Of a DNA stretch of 64,000 bases, positions 16,229 to 25,818 are shown piece by piece. Location of the stretch: assembly GCA_023393915.1 (NCBI GenBank), contig JAEXBS010000047.1, positions 558,001 through 622,000 on the forward strand, in the 5' to 3' direction. The stretch is from Bacteroidota bacterium. Its GTDB lineage: Bacteria > Bacteroidota > Bacteroidia > Flavobacteriales > Weeksellaceae. The position numbers and the translations under genes are program-made. How positions within the stretch are numbered: position 1 is the stretch's first letter; every line of letters begins with the position of its first letter. The notes below the pieces were generated by a model that did no database searches, was not told the DNA's origin, and saw only the letters and a program-made list of their open reading frames with translations.

Positions 16229-17695
16229 TCTTAGTCTTGCCACTGGGATACTTAATTGCTCGCGGTACTTAGCAATCGTTCTACGTGCGATATTATAGCC
16301 TTTCTCTTTTAATATACCTACAAGAGCATCGTCTGTGTAAGGTTTCTTTTTATTCTCCTTGTCAATGGCCTCTTGAAGATGCATTTTAATTTCTTTTGTG
16401 GAAACTTCTTCTCCATCATCATTAGTTAACGAGTCGGAGAAAAGATCCTTTAAATAAACTATTCCGTTAGGCGTATCGGCATACTTGCTTTTCACCACAC
16501 GTGAAATAGTAGAAATATCAAAACCTGTGATGTCCGCTACATCTTTTAAAATCATCGGCTTAAGAGACTTATCATCTCCCGTTAGGAAATAATTTTTTTG
16601 CAGTTTAACGATAGCAGTTATTGTCTGAAGCAGCGTATTTTGACGTTGGTTAATTGCATCAATATACCATTTTGCAGCATCGAGCTTTTGCTTTATAAAA
16701 AGAGCTGCCTGTTTATGCTCCGCAGACTTTTTATCGTGCGAGTAAGTAGATAGAATCTCTTTATATTCCTCAGAAACCCTCAAAGTAGGCGCATTCTTAC
16801 TGTTTAGCTGTGGAATTACTTCGTACTTTCCTTCTGACACTTCTTTTACTTGAATTGCGAAATCTGGAATAATCTCCTGATTGATGGTAATGGTTTGAGT
16901 ATCAAAATTACCTCCTACCTTAGGAGAGAGCTTTCCAATTTCCTCGAGCGCATCTCTTAAATCATCTTCATCTACATCATACTTTTGCATGATTTTGCTG
17001 TAATGCTTATTGGTTAACGCATCGAATTGATTTCTTAAAATAGTTGCCGCAAGAGAAACTGCTTTATCTCTACTTACCTTCTTTTCAATTTGCAGTAAAA
17101 GGCATTCTTGAAGATCACGCGCAGCCACTCCTGGTGGATCTAACTTTTGAACATAATTTTCTAGTATATTCTCTACCTCTTCTTTAGTAGTATAGATTCC
17201 CTGAGAAAAGGCCAAATCATCTACAATGGATTTCAATTCTCTTCTCAAATATCCATCGGTATCTAAGTTTCCTATTAGATACTCTGCAATTTTCAAATCG
17301 TTCTGATCAATATTAATAAGTCGAATTTGCTCAATTAAATAATCATACAACGTTTGACCTTCGGTCAGAAGGCTTTCATTATCAAATTCTTCATCGTCCG
17401 CTGAGTAATTGCTCGATGCAGTCTTATAAGAAGGTTCATCATCAAAAAGATATTCATCAACATCAAAATCGGTATCAATCGATTCTGTTCCTTCATCTTC
17501 GTATTCAGTCGGTTCATCAAACTCACCTTCTTCTTTCTCCTCTTCATTGGTCCGTTCTAAAGCAGGGTTTTCTTCTAACTCACGCTCGAGCTCTTCCTCA
17601 AACTCCAATGTATGAAGCTGAATCAGCTTCATTAATTGAATTTGTTGAGGGGCCAGTTTTTGACCGAGTTTAAGCTGTAGATTCTGTTTTAGCAT
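16217..17695 (-). CDS. rpoN: RNA polymerase sigma-54 factor
   Basis: 492 residues. Region I is Gln/Leu-rich (LKQNLQLKLGQKLAPQQIQLMKLIQL), followed by a strongly acidic region II (about residues 45-120), the core-binding region III and the C-terminal RpoN box ARRTIAKYR (470-478) that contacts the -24 promoter element. All domains are present, so it should be active. RpoN needs AAA+ activators, none of which is encoded in the window. The gene ends inside a shared hairpin. Confidence 0.95.
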   Translation of the reverse strand: MLKQNLQLKLGQKLAPQQIQLMKLIQLHTLEFEEELERELEENPALERTNEEEKEEGEFDEPTEYEDEGTESIDTDFDVDEYLFDDEPSYKTASSNYSADDEEFDNESLLTEGQTLYDYLIEQIRLINIDQNDLKIAEYLIGNLDTDGYLRRELKSIVDDLAFSQGIYTTKEEVENILENYVQKLDPPGVAARDLQECLLLQIEKKVSRDKAVSLAATILRNQFDALTNKHYSKIMQKYDVDEDDLRDALEEIGKLSPKVGGNFDTQTITINQEIIPDFAIQVKEVSEGKYEVIPQLNSKNAPTLRVSEEYKEILSTYSHDKKSAEHKQAALFIKQKLDAAKWYIDAINQRQNTLLQTITAIVKLQKNYFLTGDDKSLKPMILKDVADITGFDISTISRVVKSKYADTPNGIVYLKDLFSDSLTNDDGEEVSTKEIKMHLQEAIDKENKKKPYTDDALVGILKEKGYNIARRTIAKYREQLSIPVARLRKEL

Positions 17696-17746
17696 GGGCT
17701 TTTTTCGTACTTTAAATAATTTGTTTGGTGCAAGAAATTCACTTGA

Positions 17747-19192
17747 TTAAAATTCTGCACTCTTAGGAGTTCTAGGAAAAGGAATGACGTCTCGGATATT
17801 GGTCAAACCGGTTACAAACAGAATAAGTCTTTCTAACCCAAGTCCAAACCCTGCGTGAGGAACTGAACCAAATTTTCTTGTATCTAAATACCAATACAGT
17901 TCTTCTTGATCCACATTCATCTCTTCCATTTTATCTTTAAGGATCTCAATACGCTCCTCTCTTTGGGAGCCTCCAATAATCTCCCCAATTCCAGGAAATA
18001 GAACATCCATAGCTGCTACCGTTTTCTGGTCTTCGTTTAACCTCATGTAGAAGGCTTTGATTTCTTTGGGGTAGTCAAAAAGTACCACCGGCCCTCCAAA
18101 ATGTTTTTCCACCAAATACCTTTCGTGCTCACTCTTTAAATCGATGCCCCAGCCTTCTACAGGAAACTGAAATTTCCCTTTCTTGTTTTCTTTACAATTA
18201 AGTAGAATTTCTACCGCTTCTGTGTAAGAAACTCTTTTAAATTGCTTACTTATAACGTTTTCTAATTTCTCTATAAGTCCCTCTTTTGCACGGTCTTTCT
18301 CTGGTTTCTGTTTTTGCTCTTGTGCAAAACGTTCATCCAAAAATTTTAGATCTTCCTTACAATTCGCTAAGACGTATCGGATAATTTCTTTTAAGAAATC
18401 CTCTGCTAAATCAATGTTGTCTTCCAAATTGTTAAAAGCAACCTCTGGTTCCACCATCCAAAACTCAGCTAAGTGTCGAGTAGTATTAGAGTTTTCTGCT
18501 CTAAACGTAGGGCCAAAAGTATATACTCGACCTAGTCCCATCATCGCTGTCTCAACAACAAGTTGACCAGACACCGTGAGACTAGTTTTTTTACCAAAAA
18601 AATCCTCGGAATAATCCACTTCCCCATTTTCCAATTTAGGCACCTGCGCTAAATCAAATGCACTCACCCCAAACATTTCACCTGCTCCTTCTGCATCAGC
18701 TCCTGTAATAATAGGAGTATGGATATAATGGAATTGATTCTTTCTAAAGTATTCATGAATCGCGAAGCTAACCGCACTTCTAACTCTGAAAACCGCACTA
18801 AATAGATTCGTTCTAAAACGCAGATGTGCTTCTTCTCTAAGTTTCTCAAGAGAGTGTCTCTTAGGTTGAAGAACGGTCTTCTGTAGTTCTTCAAACAAGT
18901 TATCTCCTAATATCTCAATCTTTTTTGCTACAATTTCGACGCTTTGACCTGCTCCTTGGCTTTCCACTACCTCTCCTGTCACTTTTAATGAAGAAGCTGT
19001 ATGTATTTGTTCTATAATACCAGCATCAATTTCGTCTCCAACAACGATCTGCAGATTGCTCATTGTAGATCCGTCATTAAGAGCAATGAAGCGATTCGAA
19101 CGGAAGGCTTTTACCCAGCCGTATACGGTAGTATCATGATGAAGGACTTTTTTATAGTCCAGTAGTAGGTCGTTTATTGTACTTTTTTTCAT
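17747..19192 (-). CDS. asnS: Asparaginyl-tRNA synthetase
   Basis: 481 residues. An N-terminal OB-fold anticodon domain (VYGWVKAFRSNRFIALNDGS) is followed by a class II catalytic core with motif 2 (FGPTFRAENSNTTRHLAEFWMVEPE) and motif 3 (HAGFGLGLERLILFVTGL). The FRAENSNTTRHLAEF form separates AsnRS from AspRS, which has FRDED. It charges tRNA-Asn directly. It is 51 bases upstream of rpoN on the same strand and may be cotranscribed with it. Confidence 0.95.
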   Translation of the reverse strand: MKKSTINDLLLDYKKVLHHDTTVYGWVKAFRSNRFIALNDGSTMSNLQIVVGDEIDAGIIEQIHTASSLKVTGEVVESQGAGQSVEIVAKKIEILGDNLFEELQKTVLQPKRHSLEKLREEAHLRFRTNLFSAVFRVRSAVSFAIHEYFRKNQFHYIHTPIITGADAEGAGEMFGVSAFDLAQVPKLENGEVDYSEDFFGKKTSLTVSGQLVVETAMMGLGRVYTFGPTFRAENSNTTRHLAEFWMVEPEVAFNNLEDNIDLAEDFLKEIIRYVLANCKEDLKFLDERFAQEQKQKPEKDRAKEGLIEKLENVISKQFKRVSYTEAVEILLNCKENKKGKFQFPVEGWGIDLKSEHERYLVEKHFGGPVVLFDYPKEIKAFYMRLNEDQKTVAAMDVLFPGIGEIIGGSQREERIEILKDKMEEMNVDQEELYWYLDTRKFGSVPHAGFGLGLERLILFVTGLTNIRDVIPFPRTPKSAEF

Positions 19193-19211
19193 TAGTCAGT
19201 TCTCTGATGGA

Positions 19212-19219
19212 CAAAGTTA
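19212..19219 (-). promoter_or_regulatory. -7 box (TAACTTTG) for asnS
   Basis: Exact TAnnTTTG on the minus strand, 19 bases before the asnS ATG. No TTG at the expected -33 distance. Confidence 0.35.
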
Positions 19220-19337
19220 ATAAAAATGGCTTAATTTTTGATAAGAGGCCATGAAATCTTACAGAAATCCGATGAATCCATCGTAGTCTACCGATTTTGA
19301 GCCATTTAGATTTCGTATGACTTAAGCAACTGAGAGC

Positions 19338-19673
19338 TTAGTGGGAATAAAAAAACCGAAGAAAATTCCAAAAAGGTCGATTTTTAAGATAGAGTGAATC
19401 TTCTTCTTTTGCAAAAGCCTCTCGCTCAAAGCTAATGGTTCGATACGCTAAATGCGAATTCCCTAGTTTTACGTACCAATAATAGTACTCAATAACATAC
19501 CATAAATAGAAGAACACGACCAATAGTTCTAATTGTTGTCGCAAATGGATTTTCTCATGGTTAATTAAAGTACGGTTGAGTCGATCCTTTTTATTTCGAA
19601 GTACAATAAAAGGATATAGGGCAATGCCGGTAATTTTCGTATTTTTGAGCAGTTGGTTCCACACCACAATCAT
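19338..19673 (-). CDS. Small membrane-associated protein with an HEKIH motif
   Basis: 111 residues. The motif INHEKIHLRQQ has the HExxH pattern of zinc metallopeptidases. It is followed by a hydrophobic helix (LLVVFFYLWYVIEYYYWYV) and then the stretch RTISFEREAFAKEEDSLYL, whose second Glu could be the third metal ligand. This arrangement recurs in short uncharacterised Bacteroidota proteins and resembles the core of M56/BlaR-type peptidases, but no activity is known. It stands alone between asnS and a divergent gene pair. Confidence 0.7.
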   Translation of the reverse strand: MIVVWNQLLKNTKITGIALYPFIVLRNKKDRLNRTLINHEKIHLRQQLELLVVFFYLWYVIEYYYWYVKLGNSHLAYRTISFEREAFAKEEDSLYLKNRPFWNFLRFFYSH

Positions 19674-19717
19674 AAAGTAAAAATAGTTATTAATTTAATT
19701 CTCTGAAAATTTAACTT

Positions 19718-19906
19718 ATGTCCAGAGAACCAATCAAAGAAAATGAGGACTATTATCTCTCCGAGGAGGGATACCGCGTTTTTACGGAAAAATACCATTT
19801 AAAAAGAGGTTATTGCTGTAAAAACGGATGCCGACATTGCCCTTACGGCTACGATAAAAAAACCGACACGTTTAATAAGAATAAAGAAATAAATCCAAAA
19901 AAATGA
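19718..19906 (+). CDS. Small DUF5522-type cysteine protein
   Basis: 62 residues. The conserved block is RGYCCKNGCRHCPYGYDK, with four cysteines and a His, suggesting a metal site. The N-terminal part (YYLSEEGYRVFTEKYH) also matches the small DUF5522 family. Function unknown. Its TGA overlaps the ATG of the next lipoprotein gene. Confidence 0.8.
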   Translation: MSREPIKENEDYYLSEEGYRVFTEKYHLKRGYCCKNGCRHCPYGYDKKTDTFNKNKEINPKK

Positions 19907-20427
19907 AACCGTATACCCTCACTTTACTCTCTGCCTTCTTGATTATGCTTGCATCATGCTCTCCTTTTCAAGTTCGCAGTGACTATGCACAGACTGCTAA
20001 TTTTAGTCAATACCAGACGTATAAGTTACGTATCGATGATTTAAAACTCAACGATATTGACAAGGACCGGGTGTTAAATGAACTTTCAAAGCAACTTCAA
20101 TTAAAAGGACTTCAAGTCGGAGAATCCCCTGATCTCATTGTGAACGTAAAAGCCCAGCATAAGAAAATAACGGACATTCAATCCTCTCGTCCTTACGGAA
20201 TGTATGGATGGGGAAGTCCTTGGGGCTGGGGATTTGGAATGAGCAGAACCTGGAGCCATAATTACCCAAGCGGAGGCCTTATCATTGATCTTATTGATTC
20301 AAAATCCGGCAAACTCGTTTGGCAAGGGATTGGCGAGGGAATCTCAGTGAATTCAGCGCAGTCAAAACAGAAACAAATCCCTCAGATCATTGAAAAAATG
20401 ATGGCGAATTATCCGCCAAAACCTTAA
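19903..20427 (+). CDS. DUF4136 lipoprotein
   Basis: 174 residues with a lipobox ending at Cys19 (IMLASCS). The mature part matches DUF4136: DYAQTANFSQYQTYKL, later SPDLIVNVKA, a Gly/Trp-rich loop (YGMYGWGSPWGWGFG) and GGLIIDLIDSKSGKLVWQGIGEG. Serine rather than acidic residues follow the Cys, so it probably stays in the periplasm. Function unknown. It is translationally coupled to the DUF5522 gene by an ATGA overlap. Confidence 0.82.
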   Translation: MKPYTLTLLSAFLIMLASCSPFQVRSDYAQTANFSQYQTYKLRIDDLKLNDIDKDRVLNELSKQLQLKGLQVGESPDLIVNVKAQHKKITDIQSSRPYGMYGWGSPWGWGFGMSRTWSHNYPSGGLIIDLIDSKSGKLVWQGIGEGISVNSAQSKQKQIPQIIEKMMANYPPKP

Positions 20428-20441
20428 GTCTGTCATATAAT

Positions 20442-20471
20442 AAAAAAACCTCAGAAATTCTGAGGTTTTTT
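20442..20471. terminator. Bidirectional terminator
   Basis: Perfect stem AACCTCAGAA / TTCTGAGGTT flanked by A and T runs, between the convergent DUF4136 gene and pafA. Confidence 0.92.
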
Positions 20472-20472
20472 A

Positions 20473-22116
20473 TTAGTCCAGTAGCTCTGAGATAGGCTGG
20501 CCAATATTCCCACTTGGGTTCTCAACTTTAAGAAGCTGAGCTATAGTTGGCGCTATATCCGTCATATGGTAGGGTCTGGTACTTCTTCCCTTTGGAATTC
20601 CTTTGCCCATAAAAATTAAAGGAATGTGCGCATCATAGGAATTCCAAACACTGTGCGTGGTTCCTGTTTTAGAATACGAAGGCAAGAGACCATCGTGTGG
20701 GATCAACTGAATATCGCCACTGCGTTTCCAGTTGTATCCGTTAATAATTCTGCTCTTGATTGGCTCTGGAATTGCAGCTTGGCCTACCGCTTTTAAATCA
20801 ACTGCATAAAGCAACCTCGAATCTTGACTAAGCAATTCTACTACGTGTGCTGCAACGGCATCTCTAGAGAGACCGAGGTTTCTAAGTTTTACATGATCCA
20901 AATAAATCTGAAAATTATCCATACCTAAGACTAGATCTTCTGCATCAAATTTTTCTTCAAGACCCTCTTCTATTTTTTCGATCAAATCAATGTCATAAAA
21001 ACCAGATTTCATTTTATTAGCTTTCATGTATCCCTCCGCATGTGCCGCACCATGATCTGCCGTTACAAATACAGTATAATTACCCGCACCTACTTTCTTA
21101 TCTAAGACCGCAAAAAAGCGGGAAAGATCCTGATCCAATCTTAGGTAAGTATCTTGAACTTCAATGGAGTTAGGGCCGAACTTATGTCCTACATAATCTG
21201 TCGATGCAAGGTTCACTACTAGAAAATCGGTCACCTCATCGGCACCCATCTGGTTCCCTTCCACAGCCGCTTCTGCTGCCCATAACGTAAGGGTATTTCC
21301 AAATGGAGTAGTGCGAATAATATTCTTATTCGCCTTAAAATCACCAGGTAAGTTACGGTAAGGGAATGTTGGTGTTTTCGCACTTCCTAAAAGCCCTTCC
21401 CAAGCTACTTCATCTTGCGTACTTTCCACATAGGAAGAAATGGGTTTTAAGGTAGACCAGCCGTTCTTAACAAGCGCTTGTGGATGATTTTTTGAATTAA
21501 ATGTAACCAACCATTCCGGTAACTCCTCCATGTAATAAGAGCTCGTTACAAAATGTCCAGTTCCTTCATCAAACCAAAATGCTCCGGTTGGACGATGACC
21601 TGCAGGAAGAATCGAGGCGCGATCTTTTAATGAGACCCCAATTACTTTAGATTGGAAGTTGGTAGCGATCCCTAGTTGATCCGTAATTGTAGTACTCCAT
21701 AAATTGACTGGCGAATGCGCTCCAATCTTTTCTGAGCTAGATCCCACCCCATGGACATTAGGGTCTGTAGTACAATAAACAGACGCTCCAGTTGCCCGGT
21801 CAATCCAATCGTTTCCGGCAATTCCATGGATCGAGGGAACAGAACCTGTATAAACACTCGTATGCCCTAAAGCAGTTACAGTAGGAATGTAATCAATCAT
21901 CACATTATCCAAGACAAACCCCTCATTAAGCAGACGGTTGAATCCTCCTGGACCAAAGTGATCTTGATATCGATAAAGAAAATCCCATCGCATTTGGTCC
22001 ACTACAAGTCCGACCATTAATTTAGGACGCTCAGAAGAGGACAAAGTTTGCCCCTGTGCTTTAAATCCTATAACAGCGAAAACTGCTACGAGAATTGCGG
22101 TTTTATTAAAACTCAT
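20473..22116 (-). CDS. pafA: Secreted PafA-type alkaline phosphatase
   Basis: Phosphomonoesterase of the alkaline phosphatase superfamily that releases phosphate outside the cytoplasm. 547 residues with a signal peptide to about residue 22 (KAQGQ). The active site matches PafA of Elizabethkingia: nucleophile Thr79 in YIPTVTALGH, Asn102 in GNDW, and the SLKDRA loop giving Lys164 and Arg166. Metal ligands are Asp40 (VVDQMRWD) and later STDYVGHKFGP and TADHGAAH. Its family is calcium-independent and not inhibited by phosphate. It is divergent from a second alkaline phosphatase. Confidence 0.93.
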   Translation of the reverse strand: MSFNKTAILVAVFAVIGFKAQGQTLSSSERPKLMVGLVVDQMRWDFLYRYQDHFGPGGFNRLLNEGFVLDNVMIDYIPTVTALGHTSVYTGSVPSIHGIAGNDWIDRATGASVYCTTDPNVHGVGSSSEKIGAHSPVNLWSTTITDQLGIATNFQSKVIGVSLKDRASILPAGHRPTGAFWFDEGTGHFVTSSYYMEELPEWLVTFNSKNHPQALVKNGWSTLKPISSYVESTQDEVAWEGLLGSAKTPTFPYRNLPGDFKANKNIIRTTPFGNTLTLWAAEAAVEGNQMGADEVTDFLVVNLASTDYVGHKFGPNSIEVQDTYLRLDQDLSRFFAVLDKKVGAGNYTVFVTADHGAAHAEGYMKANKMKSGFYDIDLIEKIEEGLEEKFDAEDLVLGMDNFQIYLDHVKLRNLGLSRDAVAAHVVELLSQDSRLLYAVDLKAVGQAAIPEPIKSRIINGYNWKRSGDIQLIPHDGLLPSYSKTGTTHSVWNSYDAHIPLIFMGKGIPKGRSTRPYHMTDIAPTIAQLLKVENPSGNIGQPISELLD

Positions 22117-22196
22117 TCAGAAATATTTTGCCGCTAATTTAAGGATAATTAGAATTGAGGAATGAAAAATTCACACATAGTTAAAATTGTAATGGT

Positions 22197-22204
22197 TACT
22201 TTTG
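22197..22204 (+). promoter_or_regulatory. -7 box (TACTTTTG) for the Tat-exported phosphatase
   Basis: Exact TAnnTTTG, 17 bases before the ATG at 22222. It lies inside the extended reading from 22162, so it also supports the shorter start. Confidence 0.5.
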
Positions 22205-22221
22205 AACAAACATTCTTAACA

Positions 22222-23628
22222 ATGAAAAGACGTGATTTTCTCAAGGGCGGATCTCTCGCACTTGGAGGACTACTCCTCACTCCCACTGGCCTAAATGCTG
22301 GAACAATTAAAGACGCATTTGGCGGTAAAAAAGCAAAAAATATTATCTTTTTAGTCAGCGACGGAATGAGTTCCGGAACGCTTGCCATGGCGGATATACT
22401 AAGCAAAAGAAAATACGGAAAATCTACCAACTGGATGGCTCTTTACGAAAGTGGCCTGGCTAACCGTGGTCTTATGGATATGGCCTCAGCCAACCAATTC
22501 ATTACAGATTCAGCGGCAGCCAGCTCTTCATGGGGAGGAGGTCACCGCGTTAACAACGGTAGTATAAATGTGGGGCCTAACGGTCAGGAACACCTACCTA
22601 TTCTGCAAAAATTTAAAAAAGTAGGCAAGAAAGTAGGATGCGTAACAACGGTTCCTATCACCCATGCAACTCCAGCAGGATTTTTAGTCTACACTAAAAA
22701 CAGAAACTCCCAAGAAAAAATTGCAGAGCTCTATGAAAAAGAAAATTTTGATGTACTTCTAGGTGGAGGGCATCAGTATTTTGCAAAGGATAAAAGAGAA
22801 GACGAAACCGATTTATATCAAAAGTTTAAGGCCAAAGGATATTCCGTTGTACGTAACAGAGCTCAACTTTTATCCGCACCGCTGGATCGACCTATATTGG
22901 GAACCTTTGCTGATGATGGGTTACCGTATAGCGTAGATCATGAGTCCAATTCTGAACTAAAAAAAGAAGTACCGACCCTAGCAGAGATGACTCACAAAGC
23001 CATCGAAATTTTAAAGCACAATCCGAATGGGTTTGTTATGCAAGTAGAAGGAGGTAAAGTAGATTGGGCCGCTCACGGAAATGATATTGCAGGACTACTC
23101 TACGATCAACTAGCCTTCGACCAAGCAATAAAAGTAGCGCTCGATTTTGCTAAAAAAGACGGAAACACTCTAGTAGTGATTACAACAGATCACGGTAACT
23201 CCAATCCCGGTTTAATCGGAGGCAACACGAACGAAAATTTTGATCGACTTCAAAAGTTTGAGCATTCTAACGAATGGATTCTGCAGGAATTAGGAAAAAA
23301 TGAGACTACGAGGGCTATTCGTGATCGTATCGCTAAGGCCAATGCTGGATATACCATTAATGAAGAAGAAGCCAAAGTATTGCAATCTTATTATAAAGAA
23401 GCAGAATACGAAGACGGGATGTACAATCCGAGAAAACTTCCTTTCCGACACTTGGCCGACATTCAAAAAAGATACACTTCTGCCAGCTGGATCAGCATGG
23501 ACCACTCCTCTGATTATGTAGAATTAGCTATGTATGGACCTGGAAGTGAGCTAATGACGTCGTTCACAAAAAACACAGAGATCCACTCTTTACTTCTTAA
23601 GGCAGCAGAAGTAGAGAACCGTTTCTAA
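22222..23628 (+). CDS. Tat-exported alkaline phosphatase (PhoA family)
   Basis: 468 residues from the ATG at 22222. The N-terminus is a twin-arginine signal, MKRRDFLKGGSLALGG, so the enzyme is exported folded. The metal aspartate is in IFLVSDGMS (Asp47), the nucleophile Ser97 in FITDSAAASS, and metal ligands appear in VEGGKVDWAAHGND and ITTDHGNS, the classic PhoA pattern. A reading from 22162 would bury the Tat motif 20 residues in and pass over a promoter box. Together with divergent pafA the cell has two distinct phosphate-scavenging enzymes here. Confidence 0.9.
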   Translation: MKRRDFLKGGSLALGGLLLTPTGLNAGTIKDAFGGKKAKNIIFLVSDGMSSGTLAMADILSKRKYGKSTNWMALYESGLANRGLMDMASANQFITDSAAASSSWGGGHRVNNGSINVGPNGQEHLPILQKFKKVGKKVGCVTTVPITHATPAGFLVYTKNRNSQEKIAELYEKENFDVLLGGGHQYFAKDKREDETDLYQKFKAKGYSVVRNRAQLLSAPLDRPILGTFADDGLPYSVDHESNSELKKEVPTLAEMTHKAIEILKHNPNGFVMQVEGGKVDWAAHGNDIAGLLYDQLAFDQAIKVALDFAKKDGNTLVVITTDHGNSNPGLIGGNTNENFDRLQKFEHSNEWILQELGKNETTRAIRDRIAKANAGYTINEEEAKVLQSYYKEAEYEDGMYNPRKLPFRHLADIQKRYTSASWISMDHSSDYVELAMYGPGSELMTSFTKNTEIHSLLLKAAEVENRF

Positions 23629-23648
23629 ATTGAAACAGTAACGCATAA

Positions 23649-23690
23649 AAAGAAAGAGCCCTTACTCCTAGGAATAAGGGCTCTTTCTTT
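23649..23690. terminator. Bidirectional terminator
   Basis: A 16-base stem AAAGAAAGAGCCCTTA / TAAGGGCTCTTTCTTT with a ten-base loop, between the convergent phosphatase and mdh genes. Confidence 0.93.
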
Positions 23691-23704
23691 ATTGAAATAA
23701 AATC

Positions 23705-24631
23705 TTAAAATTTAAGATCTTGATTTACACTACGAACCGCGTCAGCCGCTTCACTAAATTTCGCTTCTTCTGCCTCGGTTAAAGGTACTTGAACAATTTT
23801 CTCTACTCCGTTCTTACCAATGATAGCTGGAACACCTAAACAAATATCATTTTGCCCGTATTCTCCTTCCAAAAGTAGGGAGCAAGGAATCATCTTCTTT
23901 TGATCGCACGCAATAGCTTGTACCATTACTGAAACCGCAGCTCCAGGAGCGTACCATGCAGAAGTACCAAGAAGTTTAGTAAGAGTAGCACCCCCTACTT
24001 TGGTTTCTTCAATAACATAGTTTTGCTGGTCTTCACTTAGAAACTCCGTTACCGGCACCCCATTTCTAGTGGCTTTGCTAAGTAGCGGAAGCATTCCTGT
24101 ATCGCTGTGCGCAGCGATTACCATACCATCTACATCAGAGATTGGCGACTCTAAAGCTTCAGCCAAGCGGTACTTAAATCTTGCACTATCCAGCGCTCCA
24201 CCCATACCGATGATACGATTCTTTGGTAGACCTGAAGTTTTATGAACCAGATAGGCCATTGTATCCATTGGGTTAGACACTATGATAATAATTACGTTAG
24301 GAGAATGCTTAACCAAATTTTCGGTTACTTCTTTTACAATTCCAGCATTGATTCCAATTAGCTCTTCACGTGTCATCCCCGGCTTTCTAGGAATCCCTGA
24401 AGTAATAACTGCAATATCTGATCCTGCTGTTTTACTGTAATCACCCGTAGTTCCTTCGATTTTCGTGTCAAAGCCATTTAAAGAAGCGGTTTGCATTAAA
24501 TCCATTGCTTTACCCTCTGCGAATCCTTCTTTAATATCAACAAGGACAACGCTTGAACAAAAATTTTTCATTGCGATGTATTCTGCGCAGCTTGCTCCTA
24601 CAGCACCTGCACCTACAACGGTTACTTTCAT
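23705..24631 (-). CDS. mdh: Malate dehydrogenase (LDH-like type)
   Basis: NAD-dependent oxidation of malate to oxaloacetate in the TCA cycle. 308 residues. The Rossmann start VTVVGAGAVGASCAEY (3-18) is present, the substrate arginine Arg82 in GIPRKPGM marks malate rather than lactate specificity, Asp148 and Arg151 lie in GGALDSARF, and the catalytic His175 is in AAHSDTGM. The family more often reads GGHSDTM at the last site, so AAHSDTGM is a small variation. Transcribed alone. Confidence 0.94.
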   Translation of the reverse strand: MKVTVVGAGAVGASCAEYIAMKNFCSSVVLVDIKEGFAEGKAMDLMQTASLNGFDTKIEGTTGDYSKTAGSDIAVITSGIPRKPGMTREELIGINAGIVKEVTENLVKHSPNVIIIIVSNPMDTMAYLVHKTSGLPKNRIIGMGGALDSARFKYRLAEALESPISDVDGMVIAAHSDTGMLPLLSKATRNGVPVTEFLSEDQQNYVIEETKVGGATLTKLLGTSAWYAPGAAVSVMVQAIACDQKKMIPCSLLLEGEYGQNDICLGVPAIIGKNGVEKIVQVPLTEAEEAKFSEAADAVRSVNQDLKF

Positions 24632-24695
24632 AATGTATAATTGTTTTGTATTAGATTAATATCTGTTCGTCTAAAAAAACTCTTAGGCCAACACC

Positions 24696-24726
24696 CAAAT
24701 TTACGTATTCCCAGTTTCTTATACAA
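24696..24726 (-). promoter_or_regulatory. Promoter of mdh
   Basis: Minus-strand TTG (24724-24726), 20 bases, then TAAATTTG (24696-24703), as in the Bacteroidota TTG/TAnnTTTG consensus. Leader about 60 bases. Confidence 0.5.
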
Positions 24727-24783
24727 TCTAACCTAAGGTAAAATAAAAATTCTTCCTAGGTAGGTTAGCTCCACAGAGGTATA

Positions 24784-25797
24784 TTAGTTCTCATTTTCGA
24801 AATAAAGTCGATAGTACTTCCCTTTTTCATCTTGCCCGGTTTCAATCATTTTGCGGTCTCCATGGACATAGATGTGAAAATTTTTATCCAGTTTAATTAC
24901 ACTTTTGAAGTAACGAGCATTCTTTTTAACTGCTGAAGGATTGATCTGGAAATCTTCTGAAATCGAAACTTGTCTGTCCTGCTCGTAATCGGACTTGAAA
25001 TTAGAAAAGCTTTCAATCACCTCCTTATCTTCTAGCACTTCGCTTGTAAATTCATCAAAATCAAATGCTTCTCTATCCTTAAAAAACGAGATCGATTTGT
25101 TTAAGAAATCGGCTTGATCCGCCTTGGAAACTTCGAATTCTTGAGGCAACTGTTTGGTCACATATTCTTTATATACAGACAGGGTTTCCTGGGTATGAAA
25201 GTAGGCATCTGTTCGCTGCTTTACTTTTAAAAAGTCTTCAAACCAGTAATACTCATCGCCATTCTTATTCTGATCAATAACCGAAAGCGCATAACCCATT
25301 TCTTTATCTACATTATAGATTACACAACCTTTGTCAAGCTTATCTAAACCTACTCCCCTATCCCTTTCAATACCAAAAGGGTCCTGTTCGCTCGAAATTT
25401 TCATAAATGATTTTAAGCTTTCCGTTTTAAAAAGACCAATCTTAGAGACACTGCCCTCTTCCCCTTCTTCGGGTTCAAAATAGCAAACAAACAATTCTCC
25501 GGGAAGTACTCGTGGATTCTGCGTCGCTTCAAAAAGGTGTTGTGCTATTTTTTCACTCTCTTCAATAAAACTACTTGGATCCTCAAAAATCGTTGAAGCA
25601 GCATTATAGATTGGGTTGGCATTCAAATAAGAGTCACTATACAACTGAAACTGTTCATCACTTTTAAAACTTTTTAGAAAAAAATCACCTAAAGTTTCCT
25701 TCATCGATTCCTCTAGCTCCAGCTCCTGAGATGAGAGCACTAGTTGATCACCATTGATTTTGTTACCTACTCTGTGAACTATTATTTTTGAAAACAT
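24784..25797 (-). CDS. Nucleoid-associated protein (YejK/NdpA family)
   Basis: 337 residues. The N-terminus IIVHRVGNK, the stretch NAASTIFEDPSSFIEESEKIAQHLFE and the C-terminal half around FHIYVHGDRKMIE match the 37-kDa nucleoid-associated family. The E. coli member YejK binds DNA and topoisomerase IV, but most Bacteroidota members are unstudied. The protein is acidic overall. It has its own well-formed promoter and no partner gene. Confidence 0.85.
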   Translation of the reverse strand: MFSKIIVHRVGNKINGDQLVLSSQELELEESMKETLGDFFLKSFKSDEQFQLYSDSYLNANPIYNAASTIFEDPSSFIEESEKIAQHLFEATQNPRVLPGELFVCYFEPEEGEEGSVSKIGLFKTESLKSFMKISSEQDPFGIERDRGVGLDKLDKGCVIYNVDKEMGYALSVIDQNKNGDEYYWFEDFLKVKQRTDAYFHTQETLSVYKEYVTKQLPQEFEVSKADQADFLNKSISFFKDREAFDFDEFTSEVLEDKEVIESFSNFKSDYEQDRQVSISEDFQINPSAVKKNARYFKSVIKLDKNFHIYVHGDRKMIETGQDEKGKYYRLYFENEN

Positions 25798-25818
25798 TCT
25801 AATTATATTTTAGTCTGG

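Noticed and set aside
22162..22221. An earlier start for the PhoA-type phosphatase
   Set aside because: It would place the Tat motif 20 residues inside the protein and the promoter box inside the coding region.
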